Source: Methanomicrobiales archaeon (GTDB lineage Archaea; Halobacteriota; Methanomicrobia; Methanomicrobiales; JACTUA01). Taken from it: DNA of 18,327 nt. This document shows, in pieces, positions 1-6,682 of this stretch. The stretch lies in the NCBI GenBank assembly GCA_028678815.1, contig JAJRCS010000006.1, positions 1-18,327 of the forward strand. The letters run 5' to 3'. Position 1 is the stretch's first letter. Each line of letters opens with the position of its first letter. The position numbers and the translations under genes were made by a program. The notes below the pieces were generated by a model. It did no database searches and was not told where the DNA came from. It was given only the letters and a program-made list of their open reading frames with translations.

Positions 1-1
1 C

Positions 2-544
2 CCCCGGCAGGCAAGGTACTGGCCCCTTCCGGGTATCGACCGGGTCCTCCCGGGGGAAGGAACCGCCGGATCCTTCTGGGAAGACCGGGGTGACCGCCAC
101 CACGCGGGGATTGATCTCTACGCACCGGCTGGTTCGCCGGTGGTGGCCATCGGGGAGGGCACGGTCAGCCTGGTATCGGTCTTCACGTCCCCGGATTTCG
201 TCCCCTACTGGAACAGGACCTGCGAGGTGACCATCGCCCATGCCCCGGGGATCCTCTGCCGGTACGCCGAGCTCGGGGATGTAACCGTCGACCGGGGTAC
301 CCGTGTCCGGGGCGGGGATGTCATCGGCCACGTCGGCCAGGTCCTCAACCTCCCCCTCGTCGGGCCGGATGCCCCCCCGTACATCCGCTCCCTGAAGGAG
401 CGGGGCCGGGGCAGCATGCTCCACCTCGAGGTATATGCCTCGGTCCCCGGGCAGTCCACCGGATACCGGGGCGGGAACTGGTTTACCAGGGAGAAGCCGG
501 CGAACCTCCTCGACCCCGCCCTGCTGCTCCGCGATACTCTTTGA
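2..544 (+). CDS. M23/LytM-fold peptidase-like protein (C-terminal part, 5' end outside window)
   Basis: The reading frame is open from the window edge, so 180 C-terminal residues are visible and the true start lies upstream. The segment HHAGIDLYAPAGSPV (visible residues 33-47) is the first LytM/M23 motif, with H34 and D38 in the HxxxD zinc-ligand arrangement, followed by the typical 'VVAIGEGTV' strand. The second motif, normally HxH followed by F-E-V, reads MLHLEV (139-144). H141, the third zinc ligand, is kept, but the catalytic first His is Met. The usual YxHL His is also replaced (YAEL, Glu at about 90). About 20 extra residues lie before the last motif. M23 enzymes cut peptidoglycan peptides, which methanogens of this type lack, so a non-catalytic binding role or a different substrate is plausible (inference). 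The fold call is fairly secure; the activity is not. The ABC ATPase gene begins 42 bases downstream on the same strand. Confidence 0.72.
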   Translation, partial: PRQARYWPLPGIDRVLPGEGTAGSFWEDRGDRHHAGIDLYAPAGSPVVAIGEGTVSLVSVFTSPDFVPYWNRTCEVTIAHAPGILCRYAELGDVTVDRGTRVRGGDVIGHVGQVLNLPLVGPDAPPYIRSLKERGRGSMLHLEVYASVPGQSTGYRGGNWFTREKPANLLDPALLLRDTL

Positions 545-586
545 CCTTCCCCGGGGCACCCTTATGGTAACCGGGGGTGAAGATCC

Positions 587-1597
587 ATGGAGAGGGGAGA
601 GATGGACCCGGCCATAACCGTGGAGGGCCTCACGAGGCGTTTCGGGAGCCTCACCGCGGTGGATGCCGTCTCCTTCACCGTGGACCGGGGGGAGCTCTTC
701 GCCCTCCTCGGGCCGAACGGGGCCGGGAAGACCACCATCATCAACATGCTCATCACCCTCCTCTCTCCCAGCTCCGGCACCGCCCGGGTGGCAGGGTTTG
801 ACGTCGTCCGGGAGAAGGACGCGGTCAGGCGGCACATCGGCATCGTCTTCCAGGAGCCGGCCCTGGACAAGGACCTCACCGGGAAGGAGAACCTGGACTT
901 CCACGGGATGATGTACGGGATCCCCCGGGCCGAGCGGGCCCGGAGGATCGCGGGGGTCCTCGAGCTCGTGGAGCTCACCGAGAAGGCCGATGTCCTCGTC
1001 CAGAACTACTCCGGGGGGATGAAGCGGAGGCTCGAGATCGCCCGGGGCCTCATCCACCACCCCTCGGTCCTCTTCCTCGACGAGCCGACCCTGGGCCTCG
1101 ACGCCCAGACCCGCCGGCGGATCTGGGAGTACATCCGGCGGATGAACCGGGAGGAGGGGGTGACCATCATCCTCACCACCCACTACATGGAGGAGGCCGA
1201 TTACCTCTCGGGGAGGGTGGCCATCATCGACCGGGGGAAGATCGTGGCCATGGGGACCCCCCACGGGCTGAAGGACATCCTCGGGGGGGATGTCGTCACC
1301 CTGGAGCTCGACGGGGATGCCGGGGCCTTCCTCACCCTTCTCGTGGGCATCCCGTGGGTGAAGGGGGCGAAGGAGCATGACGGGGAGGTGAGCGTGACGG
1401 TGGAGATGGGGGAACGGCGGGTCCCGGACCTCGTAGCCCTCGCCCTCGGGCAGGGGATCACCGTGCGATCGGTCCTCCTCCGGAAGCCAAGCCTCGAGGA
1501 CGTCTTCCTCCACTACACGGGAAGGACCATCCGGGAGCGGGAGGTCACGGCCAACGAGTCCCGGAAGGAGCTCATCACGAGGAGGATGCTCCGGTGA
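587..1597 (+). CDS. ABC-2 type exporter, ATP-binding subunit (DrrA-like)
   Basis: Cytoplasmic ATPase of a drug/lipid-export-type ABC transporter, 336 residues. All nucleotide-binding motifs are visible: Walker A GPNGAGKTT (42-50), Q-loop Q89, signature YSGGMKRRLE (141-150), Walker B VLFLDEPT (161-168), D-loop LGLDAQT (169-175) and switch H199. The roughly 110 residues after the ATPase domain match the C-terminal extension common in DrrA/NatA-type subunits. ATG 587 is chosen because GGTGA (576-580) lies six bases ahead of it; ATG 602 is a weaker alternative. The stop overlaps the GTG start of the permease gene in GTGA, so the two are translationally coupled and form one transporter. The substrate cannot be told from sequence. 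A CTTATG element at 561-566 might be a weak promoter, but co-transcription with the upstream gene is equally possible. Confidence 0.95.
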   Translation: MERGEMDPAITVEGLTRRFGSLTAVDAVSFTVDRGELFALLGPNGAGKTTIINMLITLLSPSSGTARVAGFDVVREKDAVRRHIGIVFQEPALDKDLTGKENLDFHGMMYGIPRAERARRIAGVLELVELTEKADVLVQNYSGGMKRRLEIARGLIHHPSVLFLDEPTLGLDAQTRRRIWEYIRRMNREEGVTIILTTHYMEEADYLSGRVAIIDRGKIVAMGTPHGLKDILGGDVVTLELDGDAGAFLTLLVGIPWVKGAKEHDGEVSVTVEMGERRVPDLVALALGQGITVRSVLLRKPSLEDVFLHYTGRTIREREVTANESRKELITRRMLR

Positions 1598-2355
1598 TCG
1601 ACGGGATCGCCATCTACGTCCTCTGGCTCCGGGAGATGACCCGGTTCCTCCGGGCGAAGTCCCGGGTCATCGGGACCCTGGGGATGCCCCTCTTCTTCAT
1701 GGTCTTCCTGGGGTTCGGCTTCTCCCGGGCCCAGGTCCCCAACCTCCCCCCGGGGGTGAGCTACATCGAGTACCTGGTGCCAGGTATCATCGGGATGACC
1801 CTCCTTTTCTCCTCCACCTTCAGCGGGATCTCGGTTCTCTGGGACCGGGAGTTCGGGTTCCTGAAGGAGATCATGGTGGCGCCGGTCAGCCGGGTCTCCA
1901 TCGTCCTCGGGAGGATCGCCGGCGGGGCCACCACCGCCCTCCTCCAGGGGGCGGCCATCCTCCTCCTCTCGGTGCTCCTGGGCTTCTCCCTCCCGGGGAT
2001 CGCGGGCCTCCTCGGCGCCATCCTCTTCATGCTCCTCGTCTCGGTGACCTTCATCAGCCTCGGGCTCGTCTTTGCCTCGAACATGAAGGACATCCATGGC
2101 TTCAACCTCATCACGAACTTCGTGGTCTTCCCCCTCTTCCTCCTCTCGGGGGCCCTCTTCCCCCTGGAGAATCTCCCCCCCGCGGTCCAGGCCTTCGCCT
2201 ACGTGAATCCCCTCACCTACGGGGTGGACGGCCTCCGGGGCACCCTCCTCGGGGTCTCGGCCTTCCCCGTCCCCCTGGACCTCGCCGTCCTCCTCCTGTC
2301 ATCCCTCGTCATGATCGCCCTCGGGTCCTTCTTCTTCGAGCGGTGCCAGTGCTAG
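1594..2355 (+). CDS. ABC-2 type exporter, membrane permease subunit
   Basis: Integral-membrane partner of the preceding ATPase, 253 residues. It starts with GTG inside the 4-base overlap GTGA. Hydrophobic segments are seen at about residues 25-43, 60-80, 105-130, 135-161, 170-190 and 227-247, which fits the six-helix ABC2_membrane family. Two family hallmarks are present: the cytoplasmic DREFGFLKEIMVAPVSR stretch (84-100), where the permease couples to the ATPase, and LSGALFPLENLPP (184-196) followed by VNPLTYGVDGLR (204-215). There is no T-rich tract directly after the stop, so the transcript end on this strand is unclear. The next gene converges from the other strand. Confidence 0.94.
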   Translation: MIDGIAIYVLWLREMTRFLRAKSRVIGTLGMPLFFMVFLGFGFSRAQVPNLPPGVSYIEYLVPGIIGMTLLFSSTFSGISVLWDREFGFLKEIMVAPVSRVSIVLGRIAGGATTALLQGAAILLLSVLLGFSLPGIAGLLGAILFMLLVSVTFISLGLVFASNMKDIHGFNLITNFVVFPLFLLSGALFPLENLPPAVQAFAYVNPLTYGVDGLRGTLLGVSAFPVPLDLAVLLLSSLVMIALGSFFFERCQC

Positions 2356-2445
2356 GGCGGGACACTCCGGCCCGATACCGCCGGGGCCAGGGCTCCTGTA
2401 TGAACTACCGGGGTTCCCGAAGGAGGATCCCTTCCCCGAAGCCTG

Positions 2446-2452
2446 AAAAAAA
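2446..2452 (-). terminator. T-run terminator of the PKD-protein gene
   Basis: Read on the minus strand, the sequence after the PKD gene's TAA runs through CTCT into seven T residues, about 20 bases past the stop. Archaeal transcription commonly ends at such non-template T runs. A run of this kind is rare in the window, whose intergenic DNA is GC-rich. Confidence 0.6.
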
Positions 2453-2471
2453 GAGAGATGGGGTGGTGTTT

Positions 2472-4775
2472 TTAGCGCCGCTTCGCCAGGAAGACGAGCA
2501 CCGCGAGGCCGGTGATGGCGAGGAGGGCCCCGAAGCCGGGGATCGGGGTCACCGGTGAGGCCGTGGTCGCTCCTGCCGTGGTTGCAGCTCCGGTGGGTGC
2601 GGCTGTCGCAGGTGGGGCGGTCGGCACCGGGGTGACGATGGGCTGGCTCACCACCGGGGTTGTCCCGGTCTTCTTCTCGGTATCGGTGCCGTAGCTGTTG
2701 GATACCGTCAGGGTCACGTCGTAGGCACCCTCCTTCTGGTAGATATGGACGGGGTTCTGCTCGGTGGAGGTCTGCCCGTCACCGAAGTTCCAGGACCAGG
2801 TGGTGGGATTCCCGGTGGAGAGATCCGTGAAGGTGACCGTGAAGGGCTTGACGCCCCGCCGCTCGTCGGCGGTGAAGTCGGCATCGGGCTTGCCCCCTGC
2901 CGTGACGTAGCCGGTCTTCGTCTCGCTGTCAGCGCCGTAGGCGTTCCTCACGGTGAGGGTGACGGTGTAGGTCCCTGCCTTCGTGAACAGGTGGGAGGGG
3001 TTCCGGTCCGAGGAGGTGCCGCCATCGCCGAACTCCCAGGCCCAGGAGGTGGGCCCGCCCTTCGACGCATCATTGAACTTCACCACGAAGGGAACGCTCC
3101 CCGCCCTCGCGAGGGCGTTGAAGTCGGCAGTCGGGGGCATGCCCGTGGTGACGAATCCTGCCTTGGTCTTCGTGGAGCGGCCGAAATCATTGGAGCAGGT
3201 GAGGGATACCCCGTACGTCCCTGCCCGCGTGTAGGTATGGGTCGGGTTCTTCTCGGTGGATGTGGTGCTGTCGCCGAAGTCCCAGCGCCAGGCTGTCGGG
3301 GCCCCGGTGCACATCTCCTGGAAGGCCACGGCAAGGGGGACCTCGCCGCTCTGGGGCTGGCCGGTGAAGTCGGCGACCGGCCCGAGGCCGACGCTGATGA
3401 GCTGGTCCTTGGTCTCGCTGTCGGTCCCGAAGGCGTTCGTAACGGTCAGGGTGACGGTATACACACCGTTTGCCGCGTACGTGTGGGACGGGTTCGCGGC
3501 GGTGGAGGTGCCACCGTCACCAAAGGTCCACGAGTAGGTCAGGGGGGTTGCACCCGTCGACTTGTCGATGAAGGCCACGGCCAGGGGCGGGGCACCAGTG
3601 AGGGGGGCTGCTGCGAAGTCTGCATTGGGGGCGCGCCCGACAATGATGTACCCGGTCGCACCGGCCACGCAGTCATCGACGTTCCCGGTCTTCTTCTCGG
3701 TGTCGGTGCCATAGCTGTTCGCCACCGTGAGGCTGACGTCGTAGGTGCCCTCGAACTTGTACACGTGCGTCGGGTTCTGTTCGGTGGAGGTGGATCCGTC
3801 GCCGAAGTTCCAGAGCCATGACGTGGGGCCCCCGACCGAGAGGTCCGTGAACCTCACGGTGAGGGGTGCCGTCCCGACCCTCTGATCGGCGGTGAATTCC
3901 GCCATGAGGGCCGCCCCGGCGTTCACGTAGCCCGTCTTCGTCTCGCTGTCAGAACCGTAGGCATTCGCCACGGTGAGGGTCACCGTGTAGGCCCCTGCCT
4001 TCGTGTAGACATGGGACGGGCTCGCCTGGGTCGAGGTTCCCCCGTCGCCGAAGTCCCAGGTCCAGGAGGTGGGCCTGCCCGTTGAGGCGTCCGTGAACTT
4101 CACGGCCAGGGGGACGGGGCCCGTCCTCGGCAGGCCGGCGAAGTCCGCGGTCGGGGGCATGCCTGCGGTGATGAAACCTGCCTTGGTCTTGGTCGAGCTG
4201 CCGAAGGCATTGGAGCACGTCAGGGTGACCCCGTAGGTCCCGGCCTTCGTATAGGTGTGAGCCGGGTTCCTCTCGGTGGAGCTGCCGCTGTCACCGAAGT
4301 CCCACTTCCAGGTGGTGGGGTTCCCGGTGCACATCTCCTGGAAGTTCACTGCCAGGGGAAGGGTGCCGCTCTGGGGGAGCCCCGTGAAGTCGGCGACCGG
4401 TCCCATCCCGACGCTCACGAAGTTGGGCTTGGTCTCGCTGTCAGACCCGTAGGCGTTCGTGATGGTCAGGGTGACTGAGTACACCCCGTTGGCCGTGTAG
4501 GTATGGGTCGGGTTGGCGAGGTCGGATGAACCGCCATCCCCGAAGTCCCACTTGTAGGTCCGGGGGGTCGAGCCCCCGCACTGTTCCTTGAAGGCCACGG
4601 CGAGGGGCGGTGCCCCGGAGACGGGATTTGCCGTGAAGTCTGCCACGGGGTAGAGCCCCACGACGATATACCCGCTCTCCGAGGCCGTGCTGCCCGTTCC
4701 CTGGGCGTTCACGAGCCCGATCATGGCGATGGCCAAAAGAAGTGCTAAAACCTTCGCGATTCTTTCTCTCCTCAT
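2472..4775 (-). CDS. Secreted eight-PKD-domain surface protein with PGF-CTERM-like anchor
   Basis: A 767-residue exported protein. Residues 1-24 form a signal peptide (basic MRRER, hydrophobic core, likely cut after VNA). Eight PKD domains follow, from about residues 43, 127, 209, 291, 383, 467, 549 and 631, each with a WDFGDG-type motif and an HTY...G-Y-VTLTV strand. After a Thr/Ala/Pro-rich linker (705-745), the C-terminus PGFGALLAITGLAVLVFLA (746-764) plus KRR looks like a PGF-CTERM signal. In haloarchaea and methanogens that signal is processed by archaeosortase A and replaced by a lipid anchor. PKD proteins are typical of methanogen cell surfaces, where a role in adhesion or S-layer association is inferred. 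Domains 2 and 6 each hold a Cys pair 38 residues apart (149/187 and 489/527) that could form a disulfide. ATG 4775 has GGAGGG (4783-4788) seven bases ahead. Confidence 0.95.
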   Translation of the reverse strand: MRRERIAKVLALLLAIAMIGLVNAQGTGSTASESGYIVVGLYPVADFTANPVSGAPPLAVAFKEQCGGSTPRTYKWDFGDGGSSDLANPTHTYTANGVYSVTLTITNAYGSDSETKPNFVSVGMGPVADFTGLPQSGTLPLAVNFQEMCTGNPTTWKWDFGDSGSSTERNPAHTYTKAGTYGVTLTCSNAFGSSTKTKAGFITAGMPPTADFAGLPRTGPVPLAVKFTDASTGRPTSWTWDFGDGGTSTQASPSHVYTKAGAYTVTLTVANAYGSDSETKTGYVNAGAALMAEFTADQRVGTAPLTVRFTDLSVGGPTSWLWNFGDGSTSTEQNPTHVYKFEGTYDVSLTVANSYGTDTEKKTGNVDDCVAGATGYIIVGRAPNADFAAAPLTGAPPLAVAFIDKSTGATPLTYSWTFGDGGTSTAANPSHTYAANGVYTVTLTVTNAFGTDSETKDQLISVGLGPVADFTGQPQSGEVPLAVAFQEMCTGAPTAWRWDFGDSTTSTEKNPTHTYTRAGTYGVSLTCSNDFGRSTKTKAGFVTTGMPPTADFNALARAGSVPFVVKFNDASKGGPTSWAWEFGDGGTSSDRNPSHLFTKAGTYTVTLTVRNAYGADSETKTGYVTAGGKPDADFTADERRGVKPFTVTFTDLSTGNPTTWSWNFGDGQTSTEQNPVHIYQKEGAYDVTLTVSNSYGTDTEKKTGTTPVVSQPIVTPVPTAPPATAAPTGAATTAGATTASPVTPIPGFGALLAITGLAVLVFLAKRR
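2664..3653 (-). repeat. Four-PKD super-repeat, copy B
   Basis: Encodes residues 375-704, from GYIIVG to EKKTG, the second copy of the 340-residue block. Shared diagnostic pieces include PLAV-F-QEMCTG, LTCSN, STKTKAGF and GMPPTADF in the second domain. Identity by eye is around two thirds to four fifths depending on the domain, so the duplication is not recent at the DNA level. Confidence 0.85.
3684..4673 (-). repeat. Four-PKD super-repeat, copy A
   Basis: Encodes residues 35-364 of the PKD protein, from GYIVVG to EKKTG. Every residue aligns with copy B at a fixed offset of 340 residues (1020 bases) with no gap. PKD 1 resembles 5, 2 resembles 6, 3 resembles 7 and 4 resembles 8 more than neighbouring domains resemble each other. 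Confidence 0.85.
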
Positions 4776-4880
4776 CTGGTAACCCTCCGATCAGTGTAGG
4801 TTTCCCTTTTCCCGGAACGTCCACCGGCATGAGGGCGAGCGGGCTCCGGGGCGAGAAATACCATCCTGCTATCAATCTGC

Positions 4881-4907
4881 TATGTCTTAAAATTATGGAT
4901 ATGCATT
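4881..4907. promoter_or_regulatory. AT-rich divergent promoter island
   Basis: A 27-base AT-rich island in an otherwise GC-rich gap between two divergent genes. On the minus strand it contains CATAATTTTAAG (4886-4897), which could act as the TATA element of the PKD gene and would give a leader of roughly 90 bases. On the plus strand CTTAAAATTA (4886-4895) could serve the leader ORF and the ACT-MBL gene, with transcription starting near 4918. One site may serve one or both directions; the sequence does not decide. Confidence 0.5.
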
Positions 4908-4947
4908 CACCTTCCCCCGTCGGAAACGGGCTCTCGGGTGAAAAGCG

Positions 4948-5034
4948 ATGACCGGAGGAATCATCACCCGGTCCTGCATACCTATCCCGGGGCAGGAGGT
5001 CCGGAGAGGCCGGATCGCGGGATCACCAAGGTGA
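4948..5034 (+). other. Candidate 28-codon leader ORF ahead of the ACT-MBL gene
   Basis: ATG 4948 is preceded by GGGTGA (4936-4941) with a six-base spacer, as good a ribosome site as any in the window. The ORF runs 28 codons and ends at TGA 5032-5034. That stop lies inside the Shine-Dalgarno sequence of the next gene, one codon (AGG) before its ATG and in the same frame. The peptide would be MTGGIITRSCIPIPG followed by an Arg-rich tail, with five Arg in all. Coupled translation or leader-peptide control of the ACT-MBL gene is possible (inference). It could also be chance. No hydrophobic segment or known domain is visible. Confidence 0.3.
5023..5034 (+). promoter_or_regulatory. Shine-Dalgarno of the ACT-MBL gene within a small inverted repeat
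   Basis: TCACC-AA-GGTGA is a perfect inverted repeat. The GGTGA (5030-5034) is the ribosome binding site for ATG 5038, only three bases away. A four-pair stem TCAC/GTGA with a CAAG loop could hide it when RNA is free and open when the leader ORF is translated. The stem is short, so this is tentative. Confidence 0.3.
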
Positions 5035-5037
5035 AGG

Positions 5038-6543
5038 ATGGATCGGAGGTTCTTCTTCATTACCCGGGTGCCGGACGAGCCCGGCTCCCTGGAGAGGGCT
5101 GCGGCCATCATCACGGCCGGTAACGGGAACATCAACCGGGTCCATTATGACCGGAGGATCGACCCCCGGACCGTCTTCTTCGAGGTGACGGCCGGGGAGG
5201 GGATGGTGGAGGAGATCCGGAGGGGGCTCGAGGCCCGGGGGTACCTCCGGGAGAGCCTCCCGGCCCCCGGCTTTCTCAGGTTCGCCGTGCACCTCCCCCA
5301 CCGCCCGGGGGCCCTCCACGAGTTCCTCGGGCATACCACGGCTGCCCGGGCGAACATCGCCTTCGCCGACTTCGATGACTCGGGGGACGGCCCGGAGAGG
5401 CTCGTCATGGCGATGACCCTGGAGGACCGGGCGGTGGCGGGCCGGCTCCTGGACCGGCTGAAGTCCCGGTACCGGGTCGAGGTCCTCGAGTCCGTGGCAG
5501 GGGAGGACGGGCTGGACGACACGGTCTTCTACCTCCGGTTCGCCGAGGAGCTCCGGTCCCTCCTCGGCGGGGGGGAGGAGGCCTTCCTCCTCCGGCTCCT
5601 CCATGACGTGAACCACATCGTCCAGGAGCTGGAACACCGGGGCGAGGACCCGGAGACCGTCTTCTCGAGCATCCTCGCCACGGGGAGGACCCTCCGGGGG
5701 ACCTGCGGGGCGGGCTTCTACGCGGACGTGCAGGGCATCCCCCTCGCGGAGAACCTCCGGCTCACCTGCCTCCAGCTCCCCTGCGGCGGGAACGTCTACC
5801 TCCTCGCCTCCCCGGGCCACCTCCTCATGGTGGACACCGGCTACGGGATCTACCACGCGGACCTCGTGCAGGCCTTCTCCCGGCTCGGCATCGGGGAGCC
5901 CGGCAACCTCTCGTCCATCCTCATTACCCATGCCGATGCCGACCACTGCGGGGGGGCCGGCCTCTTTCCTGCCGGCACCCGGCTCACCCGGGCCTCCCTT
6001 GAGTGCATCCGGACCCGGAACCGGGCGACCGGCTCCCGGAGCGAGGGGCTCATCCTCGAGACCGTGTACACGACCCTCATCAACCTCTTCTCCCGGTTCA
6101 CTCCGCCGTCGGAGATCGAGCTCCTCGGGGAGCCGGGGGAATCCCGGACCGGCGGCTTCCCCGTCCTCGCCCGGTTCAGCCTCGGGGGCCACCCCTTCGA
6201 GATCCTCCGGGGCTTCGACGGGCACATGGCCGGCCAGGTCTACCTCGCCTGCCGGGAGCTCCGGGTCCTCTTCACCGGGGACAGCCTCATCAACCTGGAG
6301 GGGCTCACCCCCGAGAGGCGCGCCTTCAACTCCCTCGCCGTGAACCTCATCACCTCGGTGAACGTGGACCGGGATCTCGCGAGGAGGGAGCGGGAGGGGC
6401 TCATCGCCCTCGCTGCCGCGTGGGATGCAGAAGGCCGGGGGGACGGGAGGCGGTGCCTCCTCTGCGGCGGGCACGGGCCGGTCTCGGTCCTGGACGGGGA
6501 GTCCCCCGTCACCTTCGGCGCGGTGGAACGGTACCTGCCGTGA
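5038..6543 (+). CDS. ACT-ACT-metallo-beta-lactamase fusion protein
   Basis: A 501-residue, apparently cytoplasmic protein. Residues 4-75 (FFFITRVPDEPGSLERAAAI onward) form an ACT domain, the small-ligand fold that often binds amino acids. Residues 79-152 (LRFAVHLPHRPGALHEFL onward) look like a second. A helical linker (about 160-215) leads to a metallo-beta-lactamase fold: D266 in MVDTGYG, THADADHCGG (297-306), H396 in FDGHMAGQ, D415 in FTGDS and H479 in GGHGPV. The core motif is HxDxDH rather than HxHxDH, so Asp replaces one zinc His. This suggests a metal hydrolase switched by an amino acid (inference); the substrate is unknown. ATG 5038 is chosen because the first ACT strand begins at residue 4. 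A hairpin and the carA promoter follow, so it need not share a transcript with carAB-argG, though it sits directly upstream. Confidence 0.88.
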   Translation: MDRRFFFITRVPDEPGSLERAAAIITAGNGNINRVHYDRRIDPRTVFFEVTAGEGMVEEIRRGLEARGYLRESLPAPGFLRFAVHLPHRPGALHEFLGHTTAARANIAFADFDDSGDGPERLVMAMTLEDRAVAGRLLDRLKSRYRVEVLESVAGEDGLDDTVFYLRFAEELRSLLGGGEEAFLLRLLHDVNHIVQELEHRGEDPETVFSSILATGRTLRGTCGAGFYADVQGIPLAENLRLTCLQLPCGGNVYLLASPGHLLMVDTGYGIYHADLVQAFSRLGIGEPGNLSSILITHADADHCGGAGLFPAGTRLTRASLECIRTRNRATGSRSEGLILETVYTTLINLFSRFTPPSEIELLGEPGESRTGGFPVLARFSLGGHPFEILRGFDGHMAGQVYLACRELRVLFTGDSLINLEGLTPERRAFNSLAVNLITSVNVDRDLARREREGLIALAAAWDAEGRGDGRRCLLCGGHGPVSVLDGESPVTFGAVERYLP

Positions 6544-6567
6544 AGGCGGGGAGGATCCGGGATTCCG

Positions 6568-6595
6568 GTCCCGAGGGGCCCCTACCCCCCGGGAC
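6568..6595 (+). terminator. GC-rich hairpin after the ACT-MBL gene
   Basis: GTCCCGAGGGG (6568-6578) pairs with CCCCCCGGGAC (6585-6595) across a six-base loop: ten pairs out of eleven, with one A-C mismatch. It starts 25 bases after the ACT-MBL stop and lies upstream of the putative carA TATA element. No T run follows, so termination is plausible but not certain; it may only stabilise the 3' end. Confidence 0.4.
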
Positions 6596-6643
6596 AGCCC
6601 CGGCTCCTTCGGACCCGGGGCCCCGGCCGGATCACATCCGCAT

Positions 6644-6653
6644 CGTTAATACC
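6644..6653 (+). promoter_or_regulatory. carA: TATA-like element of the carAB-argG operon
   Basis: CGTTAATACC stands out in GC-rich DNA about 30-40 bases ahead of ATG 6683. Archaeal transcription starts about 25 bases past the TATA centre, here near 6674, leaving a leader of about ten bases. That fits the absence of a strong Shine-Dalgarno before carA and suggests a leaderless or short-leader message. Confidence 0.45.
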
Positions 6654-6682
6654 TCCCCTTCACCACTGTGTATGGTAAATCC

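Noticed and set aside
2745-3821. 358-codon open frame on the plus strand opposite the PKD protein
   Set aside because: It repeats with the PKD period only because it is the complement of the PKD repeats; Gly/Val-rich with no signal or domain.
5023-6474. 483-codon open frame on the minus strand opposite the ACT-MBL gene
   Set aside because: It is extremely rich in Glu, Gly, Pro and Val with no domain-like pattern, and mirrors the GC-biased codons of a clearly real gene on the other strand.
6615-6626. Perfect palindrome CCGGGGCCCCGG upstream of carA
   Set aside because: Pure G/C palindromes of this size are expected by chance in such DNA, and it is not clearly placed against the promoter.
6668-6682. 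GTG 6668 as the start of carA
   Set aside because: It adds five residues (MYGKS) before the family-typical MKAVLGLEDG and lies upstream of the transcription start expected from the TATA-like box. Not fully excluded.
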